This document shows positions 45,510-54,604 of a stretch of 64,000 bases of DNA, piece by piece. The stretch covers positions 62,001 to 126,000 of the forward strand of contig JBCCGI010000003.1 in assembly GCA_039029355.1 (NCBI GenBank), read 5' to 3'. Made by a program: the position numbers and the translations under genes. The first letter of the stretch is position 1, and every line of letters begins with the position of its first letter. The stretch comes from JBCCGI01 sp039029355 (GTDB lineage: Bacteria; Planctomycetota; UBA1135; GCA-002686595). The notes under the pieces were generated by a model. The model saw only the letters and a list, made by a program, of their open reading frames with translations. It was not told the origin of the DNA and searched no databases.

Positions 45510-47162
45510 ATGATTCGGCAGGATTGCACCCGGGCTATTGCGCTTTCGCTCGCAATGGCCGCGGGAGGCGTGGCGTTCGGCCAGTCCAACCTCATTCCCG
45601 GTACCGACGTGAGCCTGGCCAAGATGGACACCATCAGCGCCATGGGCCGCACCGGCGTGTTCCCCAACGGGATGAACGGCGTCGCGATGGCCACCACGTC
45701 GTGCAACAAAGGCACGGTCGACGTCCCGTGGGAGGCGGCCATGCTTGAAGATCACCCCTTCATCGCGTTCGTCGTGGCGCGCGAGACGGATGGTCGTCTG
45801 ACCCAGATTTCCGACTACAGCTTCGTCAAGCACGGCTTCTTCGCGCTGACCGACAGCTTCTGCGACACCTGCCAGGAAGGTCCCTTCGGGGGCGGTGACT
45901 TCCTCGGCCTCGGTTGCTCCGACACCTACGGCATCACGAACAACGGCGACCAGTACTGGCTCGCTCCGCCCCAGGAGATCGATCCCTGGCTCGGCGAGTG
46001 GGATGCGACCTGCTCGCACTTCGACATGGGCGAGCCGGCCGTCGGGCCGCCCGCCAACTGCGACGGCAACCGCAGCCTCAGCACGGCGATGGCCTCCGCC
46101 CTCAACCCGGTCGGCCACCGCGTCAACATCCCCGACTCGGCCTTCCAGGAGGCCGGCGACTTCTACTACCAGGGCTACTACGTCGTCCGTGGTGAGCCGG
46201 AAGACGAGCGCGAGAACAACTGGGGCACCCGCGAGTTCAACCCGAGCTGGAACGGCGCCAAGTGGAACACCCCGTCGGTCGCCGGCTTCATCGAGGGCAG
46301 CGTCCTCAACCGCTGGTCGGGCGCGACGGTCAACTCCGTCAAGAACGGCAACAGCGACGGCCGCATCTTCGTGGCCGTGAAGGTCACCGGCCCGGTCGGC
46401 GGCATGTACCGCTACGAGTACGCCGTCCAGAACCGCGACAACTTCCGCGGCGCGGGCGACATCTCGATCCCGATCTGCTCGGGCGCGACCATTGAGAACT
46501 TCGGCTTCTCCGACGTCGACACCAACGCGGGCAACGACTGGACCGCCACCGTCAACGGTGCGTCGCTCGACATCTCCGTCGGCAGCAACCCGGTCCGCTG
46601 GAACTCGTTCTACAACTTCTGGTTCGACAGCGATGCGGCGCCGGTCGACGGCACCATGGGCATCGACCAGTTCGACGCGGGCGCCGGCCTCGGCACCCTG
46701 AACCTGACGACGTCGACCCCGCAGGGGCTGTACAACATCTATCTCGGTGACGGCTGCTCGAACGGCGCCGGCTTCCCGAGCCTCTTCGCGACCGGTAGCC
46801 CGGCGCAGGCCACCCTCGGCAACCCGAGCTTCGGCATCCGCTCGACGGGCAACCAGCCCAGCCAGCCGCACCTGCTGGTCGTCGGCGTCAACTCCGGCGC
46901 GATCGCGCTCGGCGGCGGCTGCACCCAGTGGTTCAGCGGCACGCTCGGCGCTGGCGCGTTCCTCATCGGCAGCACCACCTCGAACGGCTCGGGCGTCGCG
47001 GACTATCCGCTCCCGATCCCGTCCACGCCGTCCTTCGAGGGCACGTCGGTCGCTCTGCAGGCCGCCGGCCTCAACCCGGGCGGTGGCCCGATCGTCGGCC
47101 TCTTCGATCTGACGAACGGTCTTGAGGTCCGCATCGGCGATGCCGTGACCCCCTGCCCGTAG
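45510..47162 (+). CDS. Secreted hypothetical protein with shared C-terminal tail
   Basis: The protein has 550 residues; ATG 45510 was chosen because the signal peptide (RQDCTRAIALSLAMAAGG) follows, and a second candidate start at 45450 would add 20 residues. No family was recognised. Several Cys residues in pairs (CDTCQ, SCNKG) suggest an oxidising compartment. The C-terminal 120 residues have the tail domain (PLPIPSTPSFEGTSVALQAAG and LTNGLEVRIG) found in 10441-11958 and 18911-20575. Codons look biased to C-ending, and a strong terminator follows, which together suggest high expression. Confidence 0.75.
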   Translation: MIRQDCTRAIALSLAMAAGGVAFGQSNLIPGTDVSLAKMDTISAMGRTGVFPNGMNGVAMATTSCNKGTVDVPWEAAMLEDHPFIAFVVARETDGRLTQISDYSFVKHGFFALTDSFCDTCQEGPFGGGDFLGLGCSDTYGITNNGDQYWLAPPQEIDPWLGEWDATCSHFDMGEPAVGPPANCDGNRSLSTAMASALNPVGHRVNIPDSAFQEAGDFYYQGYYVVRGEPEDERENNWGTREFNPSWNGAKWNTPSVAGFIEGSVLNRWSGATVNSVKNGNSDGRIFVAVKVTGPVGGMYRYEYAVQNRDNFRGAGDISIPICSGATIENFGFSDVDTNAGNDWTATVNGASLDISVGSNPVRWNSFYNFWFDSDAAPVDGTMGIDQFDAGAGLGTLNLTTSTPQGLYNIYLGDGCSNGAGFPSLFATGSPAQATLGNPSFGIRSTGNQPSQPHLLVVGVNSGAIALGGGCTQWFSGTLGAGAFLIGSTTSNGSGVADYPLPIPSTPSFEGTSVALQAAGLNPGGGPIVGLFDLTNGLEVRIGDAVTPCP

Positions 47163-47189
47163 AGCTAGGCTCGCCTTTTCGGCGCAACG

Positions 47190-47228
47190 GACGCCCGGCG
47201 GATTCGCTCCGCCGGGCGTCTTTTTTTT
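47190..47228 (+). terminator. Strong rho-independent terminator
   Basis: A perfect 13-bp inverted repeat (arms 47190-47202 and 47208-47220, 5-base loop TTCGC) is followed directly by eight T residues. It lies 27 bp after the stop of 45510-47162. It is the clearest intrinsic terminator in the window. Confidence 0.9.
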
Positions 47229-47398
47229 CCACCCTGCGCGCCCTCCGCTTCGCCACGGCGGGTTCGACAAAGATCGGCTCTGGTGCTGTGGAAAGTACCT
47301 AGTGCGAAAGGGAGCCACGAAACACGCGAGAGCGGCTAGCCTCGAAACGGTTGTCGGGCGTCTTTACCGACCGTGTCCCGAGAGAGGCCGTCTACGCA

Positions 47399-48508
47399 AT
47401 GACCATCTCGCAGTCCGTTCGTAGGCTCCTCGGCAAGCGCGTACGAAGCTCGCCGAAGGCGTACGAGTACCTCAAGAACGTTGAGAACCTGCTGGAGCGC
47501 CACCGGCACACCGTCGGCCAGCACGTCACTCCGATCATCCGGCCGCGTCCGTACAAGATCATGATCGCCGTCACCGCGCAGTGCAACGCGCGGTGTGTCG
47601 GGTGTCGCTATGGACGCGACTTCATGAATGGCTCGCAGCTCGATTGGCCGATGGTGCGCGACCTGCTCGACGACGCGCGCGAGGCCGGGTTCTACTCGAT
47701 CCGCTTCTACGGCGGCGAGCCGCTCCTGCACCCGGACTTGCCGCGGATGGTGGAGTACTGCCGCGACGTTGGCATGCGCCCCTACGTCACGACCAACGGC
47801 GCCTTGCTCGACAAGAAGATCGACGAGCTGGTCGCGGCGGGCCTCGAGGACGTGACCGTCGGCTTCTACGGCGTCGGGCAGCCGTACGACGACTACGTCC
47901 AGCGCCCGGGGCTCTTCGAGCGCGTCGAGCGCGGAATCGCGTCCGTCCGCGAGCGCCACGGCGACCGCGTGCAGATGCAGATGAACTGGCTGCTGATGCA
48001 GCCGACCGCCAGCGTGCCCGCCTTCCACGACGCGCTCGACTTCGCCGACCGCTACGACATGGCGATGCGCGTCGACCTGATCCACTACTCGCTGCCCTAC
48101 TTCCAGGAAGGGCCCGACCGCTGCCTCCAGTTCGGACCCGAGGATCGCGGCAAGATCGACGCGGTGGTCGAGGAGATGCTGACCGTGAAGCGCGAGCGCC
48201 CCGAGGCGATCCACCACAGCCCGGAAGGTCTGCGCTCGATTCCCGACTGGCTCCTGAAGGGCCCCGGAATGCGTGTGCCGTGCACGGCCTACGAGATGAT
48301 CTGGGTCGGCGCGGACGGCACCGTGCAGATGTGCTACGTCACGTTCGAGCTCGGGAACCTCCATCAGACGCGGCTGCGCGACCTGCTGTTTACGCGCGAG
48401 CACCGCTGCGCCGCGCGGGACGCCTTCAAGCTCAACTGCCCGAACTGCCACTGCAGCTCGAACGAGAGGATCATGCGCCACGCCCCGAGCGTGCGTCGGT
48501 ACGCCTGA
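47399..48508 (+). CDS. Radical SAM/SPASM-type protein (tandem copy 1)
   Basis: The protein has 369 residues. ATG 47399 was chosen over a more upstream TTG. The radical SAM cluster motif CNARCVGC (CX3CX2C) is near residues 62-69, followed by FYGGEPLLHPDLP. A C-terminal SPASM-like Cys set is present: VPCTAYEMIWV, VQMCYVTF, then NCPNCHC. This predicts one [4Fe-4S] cluster for SAM cleavage plus one or more auxiliary clusters. It is about 55% similar by eye to the next gene, whose start overlaps its stop. No partner peptide or substrate gene was recognised; glycosyltransferase and antiporter genes follow. Confidence 0.85.
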   Translation: MTISQSVRRLLGKRVRSSPKAYEYLKNVENLLERHRHTVGQHVTPIIRPRPYKIMIAVTAQCNARCVGCRYGRDFMNGSQLDWPMVRDLLDDAREAGFYSIRFYGGEPLLHPDLPRMVEYCRDVGMRPYVTTNGALLDKKIDELVAAGLEDVTVGFYGVGQPYDDYVQRPGLFERVERGIASVRERHGDRVQMQMNWLLMQPTASVPAFHDALDFADRYDMAMRVDLIHYSLPYFQEGPDRCLQFGPEDRGKIDAVVEEMLTVKRERPEAIHHSPEGLRSIPDWLLKGPGMRVPCTAYEMIWVGADGTVQMCYVTFELGNLHQTRLRDLLFTREHRCAARDAFKLNCPNCHCSSNERIMRHAPSVRRYA

Positions 48509-49614
48509 TGAACCGCTCCACCCTCATCCGCCGAATCCGTCCGGCGCTCGCCGAACGGCCGCGCGTCGCCGGCTTCCTGCGCGGAGCAGACGCGTCCCTC
48601 AGCCGCCTTCACCACAGCCTGGCAAGCGCCTTCCCGCGCCTGATTCAGCCCCAGCCGCGGCAGCTGACCATCGCGGTGACCGCCGCCTGCAACCTACGCT
48701 GCATCGGCTGCCTCTACGGCCGTGACTTCATGGCGGGGGAGCGCCTCCCGCGCGAGGTGATGCTCCAGCTCGTCGAGGACGCCAAGGCGTGCGGCATCAA
48801 CCGCGTGCGGCTGTACGGCGGCGAGCCGCTGCTGCACCCCGATCTGCCCGACGTGATCCGGCACTCGACGTCGCTCGGGCTCGACACGTACGTGACGACC
48901 AACGGGGTGCTGCTCGGCAAGCGCATCGACCAGCTGTACGACGCCGGCCTGCGCTGGCTGACGATCGGCTTCTACGGCGTGGGCGACGAGTACGACAGCT
49001 ATACCCAGCGCAAGGGGCACTATCAGCGGCTCGAGGAGAGCCTCGCCGCGGTCCGCTCGAGCTACGGCTCGAAGGTCGAGATGCAGCTCAACTTCGTGCT
49101 GCTGCAGCCGACCTGCAACATGGAGGCGCTGCACCAGGCGTGGAGCTTCGCCGAGCGCTTCGACATGCACTTCCACCTGGACCTGTACGGCTACTCGGTG
49201 CCGTTCTTTACCGACCCGGACCGCGAGCTGGCCTTCGGCCCCGAGGACCGCGAGCAGGTCGAGGAGGTGTGCGCCGAGATCCTCAGGCTCAAGGCCACGC
49301 GCCCCGGCCGCATCCCGCACTCGGACGAATTCCTGCGCTCGGTTCCCGACTGGCTGCTGAAGGGGGCGGATATGCGCGTGCCGTGCGACGCCTACCAGCT
49401 CGTGTGGGTGGGCGCGGACGGCACGGTGCAGCTGTGCGACGTGACGTTCAAGCTCGGCAACGTGCACGAGAAGCGTCTGCGCGAGATCCTGTTCACGCCC
49501 GAGCACCGAAGCGCCTGCCGCGATGGGTTCCAGCTGAAGTGTCCTAACTGCACCTGCAAGGCGGACGGACGCATCCTCAAGCACGCGGAGAGCTATCGCC
49601 GCTATCGCGGGTGA
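48508..49614 (+). CDS. Radical SAM/SPASM-type protein (tandem copy 2)
   Basis: The protein has 368 residues, with the ATG overlapping the previous stop (TGATG). The radical SAM motif is CNLRCIGC, followed by RLYGGEPLLHPDLP, with the C-terminal set VPCDAYQLVWV, VQLCDVTF and CPNCTC. Nearly every block of copy 1 is matched, so a tandem duplication or a heteromeric pair is likely. Possible roles include peptide or tRNA modification, but no substrate is visible. It overlaps the opposing glycosyltransferase by 38 bp. Confidence 0.85.
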   Translation: MNRSTLIRRIRPALAERPRVAGFLRGADASLSRLHHSLASAFPRLIQPQPRQLTIAVTAACNLRCIGCLYGRDFMAGERLPREVMLQLVEDAKACGINRVRLYGGEPLLHPDLPDVIRHSTSLGLDTYVTTNGVLLGKRIDQLYDAGLRWLTIGFYGVGDEYDSYTQRKGHYQRLEESLAAVRSSYGSKVEMQLNFVLLQPTCNMEALHQAWSFAERFDMHFHLDLYGYSVPFFTDPDRELAFGPEDREQVEEVCAEILRLKATRPGRIPHSDEFLRSVPDWLLKGADMRVPCDAYQLVWVGADGTVQLCDVTFKLGNVHEKRLREILFTPEHRSACRDGFQLKCPNCTCKADGRILKHAESYRRYRG

Positions 49615-50710
49615 GCCGATAGAGCTCGGCGTATTGCCGCCACTCGTGTTCGGACGAGAAGGCGAGCGCACGTCGGCGCGCGCGCTCGCCCAGCTCGACG
49701 CGCCGCTCGGGGGAGGCCGCCAGCTCGCGCAACGCTGCCGCCAGCTCGGCCGGGCGCTCCGGCGCGACGAGGACGCCCGCGGGCTCGCCTTCGTCCGCGC
49801 CCAGCATCGCCGGGATCCCGCCGACCGCGGTGGCGACGACGGGGCAGCCGCACGCCATGGCCTCGAGCAGCACACGGGGCGCCGCTTCATAGCTGGAGCA
49901 CAGGACGAACACGTCGAGCGCGCGGAAGAAGGCCGCGACGTCTTCGACCCGCGGCACAAAGCGGACCTGCTTGAGCCCCTGCGCGGCGGCGCGGACGGTA
50001 TCGAGCTCGGGGCCCTGCCCGACCAGCGCGAAGGTCAGCTCCGGCCGCTCGTCCGCGAGGCCGCGCGCTGCTTCGACGAGGTCGACGTGGCGCTTGATCG
50101 GGTCGAGCCGCCCCATGTGCCCGACGAGGACGGCGTCGTCCGCCGCGAGCAGCTCCCCACGCCAGGCACGGTCTCCGGGGCGCGGCGCGGGGTGGAAGGC
50201 GTCCGTGTCGATGCCGTTCCACACCGGCTGGAAGCCGCGGATCCACCCGCTGGCGACGAGCCGCTCGCCGAGGGGCACCGACACCGCGGTCACGTCGTCG
50301 GCCCAGCGCGTCGACCACCGCGTCAGCCGCCGGGCGGCCGGCGTGTCGTGCCCGGGGTACGTGTGGAAGGTGCCGCAGCAAACGGGCCGCGCGCGCCCCG
50401 CCAGGCGGCACGCGAGGCTGGCGTAGAAGACGGCGGTGTCGTTGTGAGCGTGCACAGCGTCGACGCCCTCGCGCCGCAGGAGCCGCGCCAGGCGAAGCGC
50501 AAAGCGTCCGTCAAGACCGGGCCCGCGCGGTAGGAACGTCACCGGGACATCGCCGGGATCGAAGTCGACGTCGGTCCCGCGGAACGGCGTGTCGAAGAGC
50601 AGCAGCCGGTGGTCGTGCCCCAGGGCGCGCCCGCGGCGTGCGAGCTCGAGGGCGATGCGCTCCTTGCCGCCGACTTCGAGACCGCTCAGGACGTGCAGGA
50701 GGGTGTGCAT
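49577..50710 (-). CDS. GT4-family glycosyltransferase
   Basis: The protein has 377 residues from ATG 50710; a GTG at 50725 is an alternative start. N-terminal half: LHVLSGLEVGGKERIALELA (GT4 glycine motif). C-terminal half: VGHMGRLDPIKRHVDLV, and EAAPRVLLEAMACGCPVVATAVGG, the EX7E-type donor-binding region of retaining GT-B enzymes. It transfers a sugar from a nucleotide donor, probably to a cell-surface or lipid-linked glycan. Donor and acceptor are not determined. Confidence 0.87.
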   Translation of the reverse strand: MHTLLHVLSGLEVGGKERIALELARRGRALGHDHRLLLFDTPFRGTDVDFDPGDVPVTFLPRGPGLDGRFALRLARLLRREGVDAVHAHNDTAVFYASLACRLAGRARPVCCGTFHTYPGHDTPAARRLTRWSTRWADDVTAVSVPLGERLVASGWIRGFQPVWNGIDTDAFHPAPRPGDRAWRGELLAADDAVLVGHMGRLDPIKRHVDLVEAARGLADERPELTFALVGQGPELDTVRAAAQGLKQVRFVPRVEDVAAFFRALDVFVLCSSYEAAPRVLLEAMACGCPVVATAVGGIPAMLGADEGEPAGVLVAPERPAELAAALRELAASPERRVELGERARRRALAFSSEHEWRQYAELYRLTRDSGDSSPRA

Positions 50711-50791
50711 GGGGGAGCCGCCCACCTAATCATGCCACTCTGCCGCGGCTGCCCGCTGTAACCTCCGGCGGCTTTCTGTTACGCAGAGCGC

Positions 50792-52609
50792 ATGCTTGGA
50801 CTCGCGCTCGTCTTGGTGCTCGGGGTCGCTGCGCAGTGGCTGGCGTGGCGGCTGCATCTGCCGTCGATTCTGCTGCTGCTCCTGGTGGGCTTTCTCGTCG
50901 GGCCGGTCACCGGTCTGTTGCATCCGGACGAGCTCCTGGGCGACGCGCTGTTCCCCATCGTGTCGCTGTCGGTGGCGATCATCCTGCTCGAGGGCGGGCT
51001 CACGCTGCGGATCGAGGACCTCCACGGCGTCCAGCGCGCGACCCGCAACCTGATCGTCTTCGGCGCGCCGATCGCGTGGGGGCTGACGACGATTGCGGCG
51101 ACCGAGGTGCTCGGGATGGACCTCGGCCAGGCGCTGATCCTCGGCGCGATCCTGGTGGTCACCGGGCCGACGGTCATCGGTCCGCTCCTGCGCCACGTGC
51201 GGCCCAGCGGCTCGGTCGGGTCGATCGTGCAGTGGGAGGGCATCATCAACGACCCGATCGGCGCGATCCTCGCGCTGCTGGTCTTCCACGGCATGGTCGA
51301 GGCCGAGGCGGGCGCGGCCGCCGTGACCGTCGCGATCGGCGCGCTCACGTCGGTGATCGTGGGCACGCTGTTTGGCGGGCTCGCCGCGATCGTGCTGATC
51401 GTGGTGCTGCGACGCTTCCTGGTGCCGGATCATCTGCAGAGCGCGGTGGCGCTCGCGCTGGGCCTCGCTGCCTTCACCGCGGCCGACGCCGTGCTCCACG
51501 AGACCGGGCTCGTCGCGGTGACCCTGATGGGCGTCATCCTCGCGAACCAGCGCTTGGTGGTCGTCGAGGAGATCCTCGAGTTCAAGGAGAACCTGCGCAC
51601 GCTCCTCATCTCGTCGCTGTTCATCCTGCTCTCGGCGCGGATCCCGGTGGAGCAGTTCGAGATCCTGATGCACGCGCCGAGCTTCCTGTTCGTCGGCGCG
51701 CTGATCTTCGTCATCCGGCCGATCACGGTGTTCCTGTCGACGCTGGGCACGGGGCTGAGCTGGCGCGAGCAGGTCTTCCTCTCCTGGATGGCGCCGCGCG
51801 GGATCGTCGCCGCGGCGGTGGCGTCGGTCTTCGCGCTGCGGCTCGCGGACGAGGGGATCGGCGGCGGCGATCAGCTGGTATCGGTCATCTTCCTCGTCAT
51901 CGTCGTGACGGTGACGGTCTACGGGCTTACGGCCTCGTTCGTCGCGCGGCGGCTCGGGCTTGCCGCGGCGTCGCGCGAAGGCGTGCTGCTGCTGGGCGCG
52001 CACGACTGGAGCTGCGCCATCGCCGAGGCGCTGCGCGCGGAGGGGTTCGAGGTGCTGCTGATGGACTCCGACCGCGAGGAGGTCCGCAAGGCACAGCTCG
52101 CGGGCCTTCCCGCGCTGCACGGCAACGTGCTGTCGGAAGAGCACCAGGGCGACCTCGGCGGGCTCGGCCGGCTGCTCGCGATCACGCACTCCGACAGCAT
52201 CAACTCGCTGGCGGCGGTCGAGCTCGGCTCGCTCTACGGACGCTCGGAGATCTACCAGCTGGCCGTGAACGAGGACGAGCCCGGCATCTCAAACGCGCTG
52301 CCCCGCCACCTGCGCGGCCGCACGCTCTTCGAGAAGGGGCTGACCTTCTGGGACATCCACGCGCGCTTCCGCGCGGGGGCCGTCGTCAAGCGCACGCCGC
52401 TGACCGAGGAGTTCGACTTCGAGGCCTTCCGCGGCGTCTACGGGCCTTCGGCGATCCCGCTGTTCGCGGCGAAGGAGGGCCGCCTGCGGGTGTTCACGAC
52501 CGCCGCGGATCCCGACCCTGAGCCTGGCGAGACGCTTTTCCACCTCTCGCTCGAGCCCGCCGCCGCCGCGTCCGAGGAGGGTATACTTCCCGGGCCAGCC
52601 GGCCCGTAG
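50792..52609 (+). CDS. Cation/proton antiporter (CPA1, NhaP-like) with TrkA-N domain
   Basis: The protein has 605 residues. Residues about 1-390 contain about twelve hydrophobic segments with CPA features such as LEGGLTLR, VVTGPTVIGPLL, EGIINDPIGAIL (the conserved Asp of the transport site) and SWMAPRGIVAAAVASVFAL. Residues about 395-500 contain a TrkA-N/RCK-like domain (VLLLGAHDWSCAIAEALRAEGFEVLLMDSD) that would bind a nucleotide or NAD. It exchanges Na+ or K+ for H+ across the inner membrane and is likely gated by the RCK domain. Confidence 0.9.
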   Translation: MLGLALVLVLGVAAQWLAWRLHLPSILLLLLVGFLVGPVTGLLHPDELLGDALFPIVSLSVAIILLEGGLTLRIEDLHGVQRATRNLIVFGAPIAWGLTTIAATEVLGMDLGQALILGAILVVTGPTVIGPLLRHVRPSGSVGSIVQWEGIINDPIGAILALLVFHGMVEAEAGAAAVTVAIGALTSVIVGTLFGGLAAIVLIVVLRRFLVPDHLQSAVALALGLAAFTAADAVLHETGLVAVTLMGVILANQRLVVVEEILEFKENLRTLLISSLFILLSARIPVEQFEILMHAPSFLFVGALIFVIRPITVFLSTLGTGLSWREQVFLSWMAPRGIVAAAVASVFALRLADEGIGGGDQLVSVIFLVIVVTVTVYGLTASFVARRLGLAAASREGVLLLGAHDWSCAIAEALRAEGFEVLLMDSDREEVRKAQLAGLPALHGNVLSEEHQGDLGGLGRLLAITHSDSINSLAAVELGSLYGRSEIYQLAVNEDEPGISNALPRHLRGRTLFEKGLTFWDIHARFRAGAVVKRTPLTEEFDFEAFRGVYGPSAIPLFAAKEGRLRVFTTAADPDPEPGETLFHLSLEPAAAASEEGILPGPAGP

Positions 52610-52628
52610 CCCCCCCTAAGGACCTCCC

Positions 52629-53531
52629 GTGACCGATTCCGCCGCCCGCTCCTCTCCCCGACCCGCGCCCGAACCCGCCGCCGACGGCTCCGCCCGGGTC
52701 GGAGACCCGCGCCGCTGGCTGGGCGAGGTCGACCGGCGCCGCGGCCTGACGCCCGAGGAGTTCTGGAACGAGTACCACCTGCCCAGAAAGCCGGTCGTGC
52801 TCGAGGGGCTGATGGACGACTGGCGCGCGATGGAGGAGTGGAGCATCGAGTTCTTCCGCACCGCCTGCGCCGACGACGAGGTCCCCGTCGGCCGCTGCTT
52901 CGGTCCGAAGGAGCAGCGCAAGCTCGGGAGCTACATCGACTCGATGCACGAGCTCGCCGACACCCGCGGCGAGGGCCCGGAGGGCAAGCCGCCGCTCTAC
53001 ATGGAGGGCTGGTACTACCTACACCAGCGCCCGGATCTGGCGGACTACTACTCGGTGCCCGAGCACTTCGGCCCCGACTGGTTCTACAGCGGCAGCTGGC
53101 CCTTCAAGCTCGACCCGAAACCGTGGGCGCTCCTCGTCGGGCCGAAGGGAGCCTTCACGAAGCTGCACCACGACCTGTGGGCGACGCACTCGTGGAACGC
53201 CCAGATCGTCGGCCGCAAGCGCTGGATCTTCGTGGCGCCCGATCACATCGACGACATCTACCTCGAGACGCGCCAGAGCGGCGGCTACGTGGCGGGGACG
53301 GACGTCGAGCGCCCCGACCTCGAGCGCTTCCCGCGACTCGCCCACGTGCCGTACACGACGGCGGTCGTGAATCCGGGTGAGATGATCTGGTTCCCTTCGA
53401 TGTGGTTCCACGAGGTCGAGTCGCTCGACGACAGCGTCTCGATCACGCACAACTACGTGAGCGGCAACATCTACTTCCGCGTGCTCGGGCGGTACCTGGC
53501 GCACCGCTTCCTGAAGAAGCAGAGCATCTAG
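52629..53531 (+). CDS. JmjC-like (cupin-8) Fe(II)/2-oxoglutarate oxygenase
   Basis: The protein has 300 residues with GTG start at 52629 preceded by AAGGA. The double-stranded beta-helix core has H180-x-D182 in KLHHDLWATHSWNAQIVGRK and the distal His H261 in FPSMWFHEVESLDDSVSITH, the iron triad of JmjC-type oxygenases. A positively charged residue typical of 2-oxoglutarate binding is present on the facing strands but was not pinned down. It may hydroxylate a protein or small-molecule target. It ends 5 bp from the opposing aldo/keto reductase. Confidence 0.85.
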   Translation: MTDSAARSSPRPAPEPAADGSARVGDPRRWLGEVDRRRGLTPEEFWNEYHLPRKPVVLEGLMDDWRAMEEWSIEFFRTACADDEVPVGRCFGPKEQRKLGSYIDSMHELADTRGEGPEGKPPLYMEGWYYLHQRPDLADYYSVPEHFGPDWFYSGSWPFKLDPKPWALLVGPKGAFTKLHHDLWATHSWNAQIVGRKRWIFVAPDHIDDIYLETRQSGGYVAGTDVERPDLERFPRLAHVPYTTAVVNPGEMIWFPSMWFHEVESLDDSVSITHNYVSGNIYFRVLGRYLAHRFLKKQSI

Positions 53532-53536
53532 CCCTC

Positions 53537-54604
53537 TTAGCCACCGCGACGCCGCAGCCGCCGGAGGCGCGTGCGCAGCCGCGATCCGAGCGTCGGCCGC
53601 GGGCGCTCCAGCCGCAGCTCGGCGAAGGCGTCACCGATCGAGCCGCGCTCGTCGGCGCCCAGCTCGATCGCGCCCGCCCCCGCGTTCTCGCGCGCCTGCT
53701 CGGCGGTACGCGCGCCGACCAGCGCGGTCGTGACGCCGGGTTCGCCGGTCGTCCACGCCAGCACGGTCTGCGCGATCGTCGCCTGGTGAGCGGCGGCCAC
53801 CGGGGCAACGATCTGGTCGAGGAGCGCGTTCACGCGCTGGCGGTTCGCCGGCAGGAACGTGGCCTTGCGGCCGCGGCCCTCGCCCTCGGCGAAGTGGCGT
53901 TCCTCGCCCACCTTGCCGGTCAGCAGGCCCTGCTCCAGGGGCGCGTACACCAATAGGCCCACGCGGTAGTGGCGGGCCCAGGGGAGCACGTCGCGCTCGA
54001 TCCCGCGCTCGAGCAGGCTGTACTGCGGCTGATCGCTGGCCAGCGGGACGTCGCCCAGCGCGCGGAGCGCCTCGTCGAGCTCGGCGATGGTGTAGTTCGA
54101 GACGCCGATCGCGCGCACCAGACCCTCGGCGTGCAGCTCGGACAGCGCGCCCATCGTCTCGGCCACCGGCGTGCGCGGGTCGCGCGCGTGGACCTGCACC
54201 AGGTCGATCGTGCCGGTGCCGAGGCGCGTCAGGCTGCGCTCGACTTCCACGCGGATCGACTCGGGGCGGCAGTTGCGCTCGACGCGCCGCGGAGTGCCGT
54301 CGACGTCGGGCATCCGGAAGTCGTCGGCGCCGCTCAGGTCGTCCCAGCGCAGGCCGACCTTGGTCAGGATCAGCGCCTCGTCGCGGCGCGAGGCGAGCGC
54401 GCGTCCCAGCACCTCTTCGGAGTGTCCGAAGCCGTACACCGGCGCGGTGTCGAAGGCGTTCATCCCGGCGTCGAGCGCGGCGTGTACCGCGCGCTCGGCC
54501 TCGTCGTCGTCGACCGAGCCCCAATAGCCGCCGCCCAGCGCGTAGGCGCCGAACGTCACGGCGGGCAGCGAGAGGTCGCTGCGCCCGAGCGCGCGGTGCT
54601 TCAC
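53537..54604 (-). CDS. Aldo/keto reductase family oxidoreductase
   Basis: The protein has 355 residues from GTG 54604, overlapping the upstream stop (GTGA). Family marks: NAFDTAPVYGFGHSEEVLG with catalytic Asp and Tyr, LILTKVGL with catalytic Lys, DLVQVHARDPRTPVA with catalytic His, and AIGVSNYTI. It uses NADPH to reduce aldehydes or ketones. As the last gene of a MogA/ferredoxin/AKR operon, its link to that pathway is unclear. Confidence 0.88.
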   Translation of the reverse strand: MKHRALGRSDLSLPAVTFGAYALGGGYWGSVDDDEAERAVHAALDAGMNAFDTAPVYGFGHSEEVLGRALASRRDEALILTKVGLRWDDLSGADDFRMPDVDGTPRRVERNCRPESIRVEVERSLTRLGTGTIDLVQVHARDPRTPVAETMGALSELHAEGLVRAIGVSNYTIAELDEALRALGDVPLASDQPQYSLLERGIERDVLPWARHYRVGLLVYAPLEQGLLTGKVGEERHFAEGEGRGRKATFLPANRQRVNALLDQIVAPVAAAHQATIAQTVLAWTTGEPGVTTALVGARTAEQARENAGAGAIELGADERGSIGDAFAELRLERPRPTLGSRLRTRLRRLRRRGG

